Assembly: GCA_024641505.1 (NCBI GenBank)
Contig: JAHECY010000002.1
Location: forward strand, 58,071 to 122,070
DNA: 64,000 nt
Reading direction: 5' to 3'
Origin: Gammaproteobacteria bacterium
Lineage (GTDB): Bacteria > Pseudomonadota > Gammaproteobacteria > SG8-11
Positions 18,805 through 28,116 of this stretch are shown here, one piece after another. A model generated the notes under the pieces. It saw only the letters and a list, made by a program, of their open reading frames with translations, had not been told where the DNA came from and ran no database searches. Made by a program: the position numbers and the translations under genes. Numbering within the stretch: position 1 is the first letter of the stretch; the number at the start of each line of letters is the position of its first letter.

Positions 18805-19263
18805 CGATTGTTGCTAAGGGTGTAGACCTGAAGGTCCAGGCGCACTGTCGAACATCTGCCTGAAAATACCATCGTCACCATCTACTGCATCTATGGCGGG
18901 GGTAGGTGCAGTAACTCCCAAAAGGCGCATCCCGGCGCAGTCAAGTGGAACACTCGCCCATTTGCCGTCCAATGGTTACGTCGGGACACCGATATTTTCA
19001 TATATGCACCTGAATTCTCTACAATAATACGATTTCCGAAGGGGGTTAGACGTACTCTAACACGCACCTACCCTACGTCCCCTAGAAGATAAATTTCCGG
19101 CACATCATTATTGTCGTGGTCACAGCAACACCACGGTCGATGGCGGCAAATAATGATGTGGCACCCCTGCAGGAAGAAAAAAGCTTATAAATACTTTCCA
19201 GCGTTTTATGTTATATTTCTGGCGAATTGACGCATCGGTCTAACTTCTTGACAAGGACTTTGG
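18805..19263. other. Noncoding stretch upstream of the SGNH gene
   Basis: No gene is supported. The main content is the nested inverted repeat at 19103-19162, and near the 3' end AAGGA at 19253-19257, 6 nt before the GTG start of the SGNH gene. Confidence 0.5.
19103..19162. repeat. Nested inverted repeat (possible cruciform or RNA hairpin)
   Basis: A perfect 12-bp outer pair (CACATCATTATT at 19103-19114 and AATAATGATGTG at 19151-19162) encloses an inner 6-bp pair (CGTGGT at 19117-19122 and ACCACG at 19132-19137). It lies about 100 bp upstream of the SGNH gene. No T-run follows on either strand, so a simple terminator is unlikely. It could be a regulatory structure or a relic of a small mobile element. 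Confidence 0.7.
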
Positions 19264-22200
19264 GTGGGATCATTCATGGACGTTATAAAATCTGGTAGCT
19301 TAATTTCATTCGGACACTTTCACCCAATCTCCTTTCATCGCTTAAACCACCAGTTCCGTCATCAAAGCATACTGCAGAATTTACTAAAGTTATGGTTGAT
19401 GGCAGCGCTGATCGCTGCGAATCCTGTCCATGCCGCAAGTCTGATAGCATCGAATACCGCCGCACCCGGCACCGTCGATTTAACTATCGATGGCGGTGCC
19501 GACTGGGCACACTGGGGACGCACCAAGGTCACCGACCTCGATCGCAAGGTCGGCGTGACACCGCAGATCAGTAACTATTCTTTGGTGGGTGGTCTCGCGC
19601 CCAGCCGTTACCAGCCTCCCGCCGGGATTCGCGTGCAATATTCCTGGTCCGACGGCACACCCGTGGCATCGGCAAATACCAATGCCGGAGTTTACTTTCA
19701 GGGCATCGGCAACGGTTACCAGCTTACCGTGCCCGCCGCCGCTGCGCCGCGCACCCTGAAGGTCTATCTCGGCGCCTGGCAGGCGCGGGGCCGGGTCGAC
19801 GTCAGCCTCAGTGACGGCAGCGCCGTTCCCTACAGCACCCTGGTGGACAATCCCACGGGCGCGATCGATCGCGTAATCAGCATCGACTTCAGCGCCACCA
19901 CCGGCCAATCCCTGGTGTTCCGTTACGTGATCGAAGACAACTATGGCTTGGGTAATATCACCCTTGCCGCCGCCTCTCTGGGGGGCACAAGTAACCAGGC
20001 ACCGACATTGAACCCCGTTGGGGACCAGAGCGCCACCGAAGGCCAACTGCTGAATTTCGCGGTCTCCGCTACCGATGACGGCCCGGCGCCGTTGACCTTG
20101 TCGGCTTCCACCCTGCCCGGCAGCGCCATCTTCACCGACAATGGCGCTGGCAAGGGTACTTTCAATTGGACCCCGGTAGCCGCGGATGTGGTAGGCAGTC
20201 CCTACAGCATCACAGTGACCGCGACCGATGGCGCCGGCTTGTTCTCCCGGGAGACATTCCGGATATTCGTCGCTGCCGCGCCCACGGGAGGCGGGATGTT
20301 AACCGTCACGTCCAACGTGGCACCGTCCAGCGTCAATTTGACCACCGAAGGCAGCGCCGACTGGGCACACTGGGGTCGCACCAAGGTCACCGACCTCGAT
20401 CGCAAGGTCGGCGTGACACCGCAGATCAGTAACTATTCTTTGGTGGGTGGTCTCGCGCCCAGCCGTTACCAGCCTCCCGCCGGGATTCGCGTGCAATATT
20501 CCTGGTCCGACGGCACACCCGTGGCATCGGCAAATACCAATGCCGGAGTTTACTTTCAGGGCATCGGCAACGGTTACCAGCTTACCGTGCCCGCCGCCGC
20601 TGCGCCGCGCACCCTGAAGGTCTATCTCGGCGCCTGGCAGGCGCGGGGCCGGGTCGACGTCAGCCTCAGTGACGGCAGCGCCGTTCCCTACAGCACCCTG
20701 GTGGACAATCCCACGGGCGCGATCGATCGCGTAATCAGCATCGACTTCAGCGCCACCACCGGCCAATCCCTGGTGTTCCGTTACGTGATCGAAGACAACT
20801 ATGGCTCGGGTAATATCACCCTTGCCGCCGCAACACTGGTGGAATCTGTGCCGGCAATTTCGCTCCCTTATACCGAGGACTTTAATGACCTTGTTGCGCA
20901 GAACTGGACGACAGCCGATGAAACGAACCCGTCTGGAAATTGGTCGGCGGGCGGCGGCGCATATCTGCAAAACGTACGTGTTGAATCGACAGCCTCATTT
21001 GACGGATCCTACCACCTGGGCACCTATTCCTATTTACAGTCCGGATTGACGCTTACCGACTACGTATACAGAGCGAGCGCCCGGTATGATGGACAAGGGC
21101 TGGCGGATGACGTCGGTGTCGTATTCCGATTCAAAGACCTCAATAATTTCTATCGTGTCAGCCTGAATAGCCGCTTCGGCTTCACGCGCCTGGAGAAGAA
21201 GCAAGCGGGACTCTTCAGCACCCTGGCGGTTAACGCAAGAGGCTATTTACCGGGCCAATGGCTGGATTTTGAAATTGCGGCACAAGGCGCTAATCTCACC
21301 ATAAAAATCAATGGCGATCATATATTTGCCGTCAATGATGCGGCGTTGATATCGGGCACGGTTGGACTTTACTCCCAAGACCACGCTACGTTCGACAATG
21401 TAAGCATACAAGCTCCGGATGCGACGCCATCCGTCACCATCGGCAGTCCATTAGCGTACTCCGTCACCAGCAATAGCAATCTGGCTGTTACCGCGACGAT
21501 ATTCAATTTTCCGACATCCGGATCGATTGAGTTCGTGCTTGATGGCAGCACCATGCTGCCGGGCAACTTGGTGTCCGGGAAGACGTACCGGGCCGATTTT
21601 ATCGGTGTGGCGGCGGGTGATCACACCGTGGAGGCGATAGTTTACAATGCCTTGGCCGTAGAATCGGGTCGCGATACCAATCAATATGTTGGCGCTCGAG
21701 GCGACCACTTTATCGCTGTGGGTGACAGCATCACCAACGGATCCGGCGACACTTATGCGCTTGACAACATCACGCTTGATCCGCGCGGTCTCGGGTTCCA
21801 GGGTTACGAAGCTAATCTGGCTGCGTTGCTGAATACCACCCGCAGCACGCCTTCGATAATTTATAACGAAGGTATCGGGGGTGATGAATCGGTGGATACG
21901 GATCTCACACGTCTTGCCTCGATCATGGAACGCCACGGTAATGCGCCAAACCATGCTTTGATCATGCTGGGCACGAACGATTCCGGCAGCTTGATTCCTT
22001 CCGGATCAGGTTGCAGCGCCGCCGGATGTAATGGAACCTACAAAGGCAATATGCAATCGATTGTCGACCGGCTTAACGCAAAGGGCATTTTACCGTGGGT
22101 GGCACTGGCACCGCCGGCGTTCGGCTCCAGTAGCGGTGGCGCGCCTTTTACCGCGCCCGCCAGTGCCGGCCGGAATGTGAATTACATCAAGACCTACAAC

Positions 22201-22821
22201 AACGTTGTGGTGACCGAGCTGACGAATCGGAATATTGGGCCGGACTTCTACACATATTTTCTGGGTGGCGGAGAAAACCGTTTCAGTTTATTTGCCGACA
22301 ACTTGCACCCCAACAGTCTCGGTTATAAAGTTATGGCCCAGATGTGGCATAACGCAATAACGCCCAGCGCGGCCCCGATGCCATTCACGTTGCACAATTT
22401 GTCGCCGTCGACAAGCGCCCCATATTTAAAACAAAACATTCTGGAGACGGGCGACAAATACTATGTGGATGAAAGTTTCACCGTGAACTCCATTCCAGCA
22501 GTCGTGGCCAATGGAGTGTGGATCATGGGCGCCAACGCCGACAAGACCAAAAATACCGCCACTTACCTTAGTTTTAGCGTCGACGTACCGGTCACCGTAT
22601 ATATTGGATACGATGCCGGTGCATCATCACTGCCAACATGGATGTCCACCAGTGGTTACGTTAACGCGGGAATCAACCTCACGACCACCGATCCCTTGTC
22701 GCCGGTACTTGCGCTTTACAGCGCTCACTATGCGTCGGGAACGGTAGCCCTGGGTGGCAATCTGGAGGGAGCCGCGGTTGGTGCAGATTCTAATTACATA
22801 GTGGTTATTGTTCCCCAATAA
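19264..22821 (+). CDS. Large secreted SGNH/GDSL esterase with duplicated N-terminal domain
   Basis: A 1185-residue exported protein. After a long N-region the signal peptide core is LLKLWLMAALIAANPVHA (ends about residue 57). Order of parts: domain A (about 60-240, with DWAHWGRTKVTD), a cadherin-like Ig domain (about 245-345, NQAPTLNPVGDQSA), domain A again (about 350-525), a concanavalin/LamG-like segment (about 530-720, TEDFNDL to FDNVSIQA), an Ig-like linker, then the SGNH hydrolase. Its blocks are GDSIT (Ser822), GIGGD, GTND (Asn905) and DNLHPN (Asp1012, His1015). A C-terminal beta domain of about 140 residues follows. It probably de-acylates a polysaccharide. GTG start with AAGGA 6 nt upstream; an ATG at 19276 is possible. 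Confidence 0.88.
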   Translation: MGSFMDVIKSGSLISFGHFHPISFHRLNHQFRHQSILQNLLKLWLMAALIAANPVHAASLIASNTAAPGTVDLTIDGGADWAHWGRTKVTDLDRKVGVTPQISNYSLVGGLAPSRYQPPAGIRVQYSWSDGTPVASANTNAGVYFQGIGNGYQLTVPAAAAPRTLKVYLGAWQARGRVDVSLSDGSAVPYSTLVDNPTGAIDRVISIDFSATTGQSLVFRYVIEDNYGLGNITLAAASLGGTSNQAPTLNPVGDQSATEGQLLNFAVSATDDGPAPLTLSASTLPGSAIFTDNGAGKGTFNWTPVAADVVGSPYSITVTATDGAGLFSRETFRIFVAAAPTGGGMLTVTSNVAPSSVNLTTEGSADWAHWGRTKVTDLDRKVGVTPQISNYSLVGGLAPSRYQPPAGIRVQYSWSDGTPVASANTNAGVYFQGIGNGYQLTVPAAAAPRTLKVYLGAWQARGRVDVSLSDGSAVPYSTLVDNPTGAIDRVISIDFSATTGQSLVFRYVIEDNYGSGNITLAAATLVESVPAISLPYTEDFNDLVAQNWTTADETNPSGNWSAGGGAYLQNVRVESTASFDGSYHLGTYSYLQSGLTLTDYVYRASARYDGQGLADDVGVVFRFKDLNNFYRVSLNSRFGFTRLEKKQAGLFSTLAVNARGYLPGQWLDFEIAAQGANLTIKINGDHIFAVNDAALISGTVGLYSQDHATFDNVSIQAPDATPSVTIGSPLAYSVTSNSNLAVTATIFNFPTSGSIEFVLDGSTMLPGNLVSGKTYRADFIGVAAGDHTVEAIVYNALAVESGRDTNQYVGARGDHFIAVGDSITNGSGDTYALDNITLDPRGLGFQGYEANLAALLNTTRSTPSIIYNEGIGGDESVDTDLTRLASIMERHGNAPNHALIMLGTNDSGSLIPSGSGCSAAGCNGTYKGNMQSIVDRLNAKGILPWVALAPPAFGSSSGGAPFTAPASAGRNVNYIKTYNNVVVTELTNRNIGPDFYTYFLGGGENRFSLFADNLHPNSLGYKVMAQMWHNAITPSAAPMPFTLHNLSPSTSAPYLKQNILETGDKYYVDESFTVNSIPAVVANGVWIMGANADKTKNTATYLSFSVDVPVTVYIGYDAGASSLPTWMSTSGYVNAGINLTTTDPLSPVLALYSAHYASGTVALGGNLEGAAVGADSNYIVVIVPQ
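19498..19973 (+). repeat. Internal direct repeat, copy 1 (within SGNH esterase gene)
   Basis: About 475 bp nearly identical to 20356-20831. I see only a couple of substitutions, such as A/T at 19518 and T/C near 19949. The offset is 858 bp, which is 286 whole codons, so the duplication is in frame. Sequence just outside the repeat is homologous at protein level but diverged, which points to recent homogenisation rather than a fresh duplication. Confidence 0.9.
20356..20831 (+). repeat. Internal direct repeat, copy 2 (within SGNH esterase gene)
   Basis: Partner of 19498-19973, separated from it by a cadherin-like Ig domain. Recombination between the copies would delete exactly 286 codons and leave one domain A in frame. 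Confidence 0.9.
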
Positions 22822-22854
22822 GATGGCGCCATACGGAACCGAAGGATAAAGATC

Positions 22855-23262
22855 ATGAAAGCTCTAATTGGTATTGCATCGCTCTGTATGCTGTTAGCGG
22901 CAACGTTACCAGCCCGATCCGTAGCCGCGACTGACGTTGATGCCAGAAATATTGTCAATGCCTATTTCGAGGCGCTGAAAACGGGAGATGTCGCCACCAT
23001 TAAAATAATAACAAGCGGCGACTTATTGCGTAAAAGATCCCGGCTGCTGGACAACCCCAGCTATCCCGAACATTTGATTACCGCCTACCAATCCGCTTCT
23101 TTCGTCATAACAGACGTAAGTAAAATTGGTAACGACCGATATTCAGTCAAGGCCACAATTCAACTGAACGCGAACGAGCAACTTCCACGCACTTACACAG
23201 TTGAATCAAGCACCGGGGCATCGACACCTGAGTTACGGGTGGTAGATGAAGAAAATATATAG
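22855..23262 (+). CDS. Small exported NTF2/SnoaL-like protein
   Basis: A 135-residue protein with a clear signal peptide (MKALIGIASLCMLLAATLPA, cut near AA at 24-25). The mature part begins with ARNIVNAYFEALKTGDV, the typical first helix of NTF2-like folds, followed by alternating strands (FVITDVSKI, YSVKATIQLN). No catalytic residues can be assigned. AAGGA lies upstream of the ATG. It is 33 bp after the SGNH gene on the same strand and probably co-transcribed, so it may be an accessory of that exported enzyme. Confidence 0.75.
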   Translation: MKALIGIASLCMLLAATLPARSVAATDVDARNIVNAYFEALKTGDVATIKIITSGDLLRKRSRLLDNPSYPEHLITAYQSASFVITDVSKIGNDRYSVKATIQLNANEQLPRTYTVESSTGASTPELRVVDEENI

Positions 23263-23508
23263 CGGGACGCTCCGGGTAATTAGACTGCGGAATTTGCGGC
23301 GCTCGCTATCGTGAACAGCTGTTGAACCCGAGAGTATGACTTGAAATTCTTTGCGGGCATCATTGCCTTGCGACAATGCATCAGCAATGCGACACTGCCA
23401 AACGTTGCCGCCCGCGAACCGGGCGCAGGGCGTTACACCCCCCCTTCTGGAACATCTGATACGACGACCCAAGACATCCTTGAAGATGCCTTGGGCGTGA
23501 TCCGTAAA

Positions 23509-26328
23509 TTACCAGGCGGAACCATTGACCTTATGGTGCGAATTGCGCGTGGTCTTAATAGTGGTAAAGGTGTTGTTGCTGTAGATGTGACATGAACCGG
23601 AACAATCCGCCATATCCGCCACCGAGTACCAAATAGTGGTCGGCGTTTCCGTCTTTTTGTGCGGGTCGGTTTTGTAGTTGCCGCTATGGCAACCGGCGCA
23701 GGTGTTGATATAGGCACTGTTGCGCCAGGTCACGGCACTGGCGTTAGTGGTGTGGCAACTGCTGCAAACTACTTGCGCGTTATGGTTTCCAGGGTACGCG
23801 GCGCCACTGTGGGTGTAGCGCGCCGGCAACCAGGCCGTGGTGCCGTGACAGCTGTTACATTCCAGTGCCGAGCTGAAATGGCCGTTGGGGGTACCGGTCG
23901 CGGTCGTGCCGTTGTGGCAACTGACGCAATTACCGGTAATGGTGCTGTGATCAAAAGTCGCCGGCAACCAGGCCGTGGAGCTGTGGCAGGTGCCGCAATC
24001 ACCGCTGGTTTGCACGTGGTTGGCGGGCTTGCCGGTGGCAGTGGTGCCGTTGTGACAATTACCGCAGGAACCGGTCACAAAGCTGTGGTCGACGGTCGCC
24101 GGGATCCAGGCGGTGTTACGGTGGCACGCGCCGCAATCACCGTTAACTGAAATATGGGTCGCATGTTTACCGGTGGCCGTAGTGCCGTTGTGACAACTGC
24201 CGCAACTGCCGGTCACTGCATTGTGATCGAAATTCACCGGCCGCCAAGCGGTATTCATATGGCACGCATCACAATCCGCGGTCGTCAGCACATGGTTGGG
24301 GGGTTTCCCGGTGGCGGTGGAGCCGTTGTGGCAACTCTTGCAGGTGCCGGAGACAAACGCATGATCGAAATTCACCGGTATCCAGGCGGTGGTCATGTGG
24401 CAATTGACGCAATCCGCGGTGGTGCGCACATGGGTGCCGGATTTACCGGTGGCCATCTGGCCGTTATGGCAAGTGGCACAAGTGCCGGTGATATTGCTGT
24501 GATCGAAACGCGCGGGGATCCAGGCCGCCACCAGATGGCAATCTCCGCAATCCTGGTTGGTGGGGATGTGGGCGGCCGGCTTGCCGGTGGCCTGGACATT
24601 ATTATGGCAAGCACCACAGGTTCCGGTCTCCGTGGAATGATCCATGCGCGCGGGCAACCAGGCATTGGTGGTATGGCAAGCATCACATTGCGCGGTAGTA
24701 CTGATATGGCCTGCCGCCTTACCCGTCGCCTGGGTCCCGTTATGGCAAGTTTTACAGGCGGTACTGACCACCGAATGATCCATGCGCACCGGTAACCAGG
24801 CGTTCGTCATATGACAGGCGTCACACTGGCCGGTGGTGGCGATGTGGTTGACGGCTTTGCCCGTGGCCTGGGTGCCGTTATGGCAACTGGCGCAAGTACC
24901 GGTGACATTGGCATGATTGAAGGTACCAACGGTCCAGGCATTGGTATTATGGCAATCGCCACAGTCCTGGCTGGTGGCAATATGATTTCCCGACTTGCCG
25001 GTGGCTAGACTGCCGTTATGGCAACTGGCACAGGTACCGCTCACCACCGTGTGATCCATGCGCGCCGGCAGCCAGGCAGTGGTGGTATGACAAGCTTCGC
25101 ATTGAGCGGAGGTCGGAATATGCGTATTGGGTTTACCGGTTGCCTGAGTGCCGTTATGGCAGTTCCGGCAGCGGCCGGCCGCGTTGCCATGGTTAAAGGT
25201 ACTAACCGTCCACGATGCGGTGCTATGACAATCCACGCAATCCTGATTGGTCGCCAGATGATTACCCGGCTTACCCGTGGCCTGACGGCCATTGTGACAA
25301 CTCTGGCAATTGCCGGCGATATTGTCATGACTGAAAGCCGCGGGCAGCCAGGCGCTGGTGATATGGCAGGCGTTGCATTCCGCGGTTACCGGAATATGAT
25401 TCGCGGGTTTGCCCGTCGCCTGTTGCCCGTTGTGACAACTCGCGCAATTCTGACCGGCAGTGCTGTGATCGAAGGTCGCCGGTGTCCAGGCGGTTGTCAC
25501 ATGACAAGTACCGCAGTCGGCGCTGGTGGTAACGTGATTTCCAGCCTTACCCTTGGCTGCGGCGCCATTATGGCAACTGCCACAGGCACCTGAAATATTT
25601 TTGTGATTCATATTGGCCGGAGTCCAGGCATTGGTACTGTGACAGGTATCACACTCCTGATTGGTGACGACATGCCCGCCCGGTTTGCGCGTCACGCTTG
25701 CGGATTGTCCGTTGTGACATGCGCTACAACGACCTGCCACGCCACTGTGATTGAAATCCGCCGGGGTCCAGCCCCGAGGCGTATGACAGTTATCGCATTC
25801 AATTAACGTGTTTAAGTGACTATTACCTTTACCCCGGGCATTCTTGCCGTTGTGACAACTGGAACAGGCGGCGGTCACCAAACCGTGATCGAAGCGCGCC
25901 GGCAGCCAGGCGATAGTGCTGTGACAGTTTTCACATTCCTGACCGGACACGCTAATATGGTTACGGGACATTCCGGGCGCCGTGCCGCCGTTATGGCACA
26001 CGTGGCAACTGCCCATCACGGAAGAATGATCCACGTTCGCATTGGTAAACGTCATGGTGGTGTGACAATCGTCACATTCATTATTGGAACGAATATGGCG
26101 CCCGCTTTTGCCTGCGGCGACACCGCCGTTGTGACAACCCGCACAGGTGCGCGGCGACCCTTTGAACACCCCTTTCAGATGACAGTTGGCGCATTTCAGC
26201 ACTTCATGCTTGCCGGTAAGAATGAACCCTGTCGTAAAATGATCAAAATCACGACTCGGCACAACCGCATAAGCGCCCTGCAACGCGCCCATCAGCACGA
26301 TAAAAACCATCAAATATAAACGGTACAT
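23509..26328 (-). CDS. Giant repetitive 38-heme c-type cytochrome
   Basis: A 939-residue exported cytochrome. The Sec signal peptide is residues 1-21 (cut after AYA). I count 37 CxxCH sites plus one C-terminal CxxxCH (CSGSCH). Hemes 3-36 fall into 17 tandem units of about 46 residues, each reading roughly CxxCH-x-T-x-A-W-x-P, then D/N-H, then CxxCHNG, x-ATGK and N-H. Each unit therefore carries two non-motif histidines, enough for bis-His ligation of both hemes. There is no membrane anchor, porin or catalytic domain. Such proteins act as electron conduits outside the inner membrane; a filament-forming wire is possible but unproven. A decayed tail of a related gene lies at 18550-18804. Confidence 0.95.
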   Translation of the reverse strand: MYRLYLMVFIVLMGALQGAYAVVPSRDFDHFTTGFILTGKHEVLKCANCHLKGVFKGSPRTCAGCHNGGVAAGKSGRHIRSNNECDDCHTTMTFTNANVDHSSVMGSCHVCHNGGTAPGMSRNHISVSGQECENCHSTIAWLPARFDHGLVTAACSSCHNGKNARGKGNSHLNTLIECDNCHTPRGWTPADFNHSGVAGRCSACHNGQSASVTRKPGGHVVTNQECDTCHSTNAWTPANMNHKNISGACGSCHNGAAAKGKAGNHVTTSADCGTCHVTTAWTPATFDHSTAGQNCASCHNGQQATGKPANHIPVTAECNACHITSAWLPAAFSHDNIAGNCQSCHNGRQATGKPGNHLATNQDCVDCHSTASWTVSTFNHGNAAGRCRNCHNGTQATGKPNTHIPTSAQCEACHTTTAWLPARMDHTVVSGTCASCHNGSLATGKSGNHIATSQDCGDCHNTNAWTVGTFNHANVTGTCASCHNGTQATGKAVNHIATTGQCDACHMTNAWLPVRMDHSVVSTACKTCHNGTQATGKAAGHISTTAQCDACHTTNAWLPARMDHSTETGTCGACHNNVQATGKPAAHIPTNQDCGDCHLVAAWIPARFDHSNITGTCATCHNGQMATGKSGTHVRTTADCVNCHMTTAWIPVNFDHAFVSGTCKSCHNGSTATGKPPNHVLTTADCDACHMNTAWRPVNFDHNAVTGSCGSCHNGTTATGKHATHISVNGDCGACHRNTAWIPATVDHSFVTGSCGNCHNGTTATGKPANHVQTSGDCGTCHSSTAWLPATFDHSTITGNCVSCHNGTTATGTPNGHFSSALECNSCHGTTAWLPARYTHSGAAYPGNHNAQVVCSSCHTTNASAVTWRNSAYINTCAGCHSGNYKTDPHKKTETPTTIWYSVADMADCSGSCHIYSNNTFTTIKTTRNSHHKVNGSAW

Positions 26329-26446
26329 AGGTGCCTTATCCGTTGATTAGCCAAATCATTGCTAACTCTATTTGAAGCGCCATGGTCGTTCCGTTACCTG
26401 GTTAACATTCAATACGCGGCACGGGTTACAACCTGAGTGAGCTGCT

Positions 26447-28105
26447 GTGTTTTTCGCCAGTTGTAGAACGCAGGGTGACCACGCCAACGGATCAGACACC
26501 TACATATCACTGGAAACGCAGCCGGCCTCCCTGACCCAACAATCGGCACCACCAAGAAAAGAAAATCTTAATACATCTTCAGAACCAATCCGTTCACCAC
26601 GCGACTTTGCCATAATAGGGGTATCACCGTTTCCCGAGGGATCACCGCAGGTGACCACACCGATAGCCTCTCTCGCCCAGCCCGTGCGCCTCGCCGTGGT
26701 GGGCAAATATTTCGGCCAGCTAAATCTGGCCTTGGCGGTAATGTCATTGGTACCGCTGTCGGCATCCGTGTTGTTCACTGAATATCGCTATACGGGAGCC
26801 TATGCCGTTGTTTGCATGATATGCGCCATGATCAGCGTCGCGCTCAAAGGTCTGCCGCCAGTGACCGCCTTGCGCGCCAACGAAGCGCTGGTCATCATCG
26901 CCGCCATTTTCGTGACTTCTTCCCTGGTAATGACGCTGCCATTATTGCGTGATCTGCCGCCAGTCGCCGCCTGGTTCGAAACCGTATCCGCAGTCACCAC
27001 CACGGGACTCTCCACGCAAATCACCAGCCAAACACTGCCGCGCAGCGTATTATTCGGTCGCGCCTGGTTACAATGGACCGGCGGTCTGGGCATGGTGGTA
27101 TTGTCGCAGTTGTTATTGATCGGCCCCGGCGCCGTTGCCAAGCGCCTCGCCCAACTGGAAAACCATGTTGACGACGTCATCGGCGGCACCCATGCCATCG
27201 CACGTCAGATGCTGGTGATCTATGCTTTCCTCACGCTTACGGCGGTGATCATTATCTGGCTCGCGGGCGCCAATGGATTCGATGCCGTGGTGCATGCATT
27301 GACCGCGGTTTCCACCGGCGGCTTTTCCACTTATGATGACAGCCTGGCCGGCCTGCATAACGGCTATGTCAGCTATGCCGTCATATTCTTCTCATTGTGC
27401 GGCGCCGTGCCGCTACTGATCTATCACCAGGGGTTCAGGCACGGTCCGTTGACCGTATGGCGAAATGCTCAGGTCCGATATCTGCTGCTGGCGAGTACTC
27501 TGGTGGCCTTGTTTGTTTCCTACAATATGATGCACGCCTTGCATTTACCCTGGCGCGAAGCTTTGGATCGCGGTGTGCTGCTGGCGGTATCCGCGCAAAG
27601 CACTGCGGGTTTCGCCAACTTCGAGATCGCGCAACTGGACGGCGCGTCCAAACTGTTGCTGATACTGGCCATGGCCGGCGGCGGCAGCCTGGGCTCCACC
27701 GCCGGTGGCATGAAAATCTTTCGCATACTAATCCTGTTGCGCCTTCTGCAAATCGCGATTCAGCGCACGGCGACACCCGCGCATGCCGTGATTGAACCGA
27801 AACTGGGCAGAGAGTCGCTCACCCCCGACGATATCGAACGCGCCATCATGGTTCTGGCGTTTTTTGTGGTGGTGATCATCGGTAGCTGGTTGTCATTTGT
27901 GGTTGCCGGTTATGATGCCATGGATGCCTTGTTCGAAGTCGTGTCCGCCACCGGCACCGTGGGCCTGTCCACCGGCATCAGCGCGCAATGCAATGATGTC
28001 CTGAAGCTGGTGCTTTGTTTTGATATGCTGGCGGGGCGGGTGGAGATCATCGCTCTGGTGATACTGCTCTATCCCCGTACCTGGCTGAAACTGCAACCTT
28101 CATAA
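26447..28105 (+). CDS. TrkH/KtrB-type potassium channel subunit
   Basis: Polytopic K+ uptake subunit. All four P-loops carrying the selectivity-filter glycine are visible: TTTGLST, STGGFST, STAGFANF and TGTVGLSTG. A GGSLGSTAGGMK gating-loop segment lies between the third and fourth. The longest frame (GTG at 26447, 552 residues) has a polar extension of about 70 residues before the first TM segment that is unusual for the family. A GTG at 26651 preceded by GAGGG would give a more typical length. The TrkA-like subunit follows 11 bp downstream. Confidence 0.9.
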   Translation: MFFASCRTQGDHANGSDTYISLETQPASLTQQSAPPRKENLNTSSEPIRSPRDFAIIGVSPFPEGSPQVTTPIASLAQPVRLAVVGKYFGQLNLALAVMSLVPLSASVLFTEYRYTGAYAVVCMICAMISVALKGLPPVTALRANEALVIIAAIFVTSSLVMTLPLLRDLPPVAAWFETVSAVTTTGLSTQITSQTLPRSVLFGRAWLQWTGGLGMVVLSQLLLIGPGAVAKRLAQLENHVDDVIGGTHAIARQMLVIYAFLTLTAVIIIWLAGANGFDAVVHALTAVSTGGFSTYDDSLAGLHNGYVSYAVIFFSLCGAVPLLIYHQGFRHGPLTVWRNAQVRYLLLASTLVALFVSYNMMHALHLPWREALDRGVLLAVSAQSTAGFANFEIAQLDGASKLLLILAMAGGGSLGSTAGGMKIFRILILLRLLQIAIQRTATPAHAVIEPKLGRESLTPDDIERAIMVLAFFVVVIIGSWLSFVVAGYDAMDALFEVVSATGTVGLSTGISAQCNDVLKLVLCFDMLAGRVEIIALVILLYPRTWLKLQPS

Positions 28106-28116
28106 GGAACGCCATT

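Noticed and set aside
23900..26200. Regular about 138-bp periodicity resembling a repeat array such as CRISPR
   Set aside because: The period is the 46-codon heme unit. Repeats are too long, imperfect and coding, and there are no spacers.
23659..26319. Several long plus-strand frames rich in Gly/Ala opposite the cytochrome gene
   Set aside because: They are antisense shadows kept open by the codon periodicity of the heme repeats. They have no ribosome sites and the minus-strand frame has an unmistakable product.
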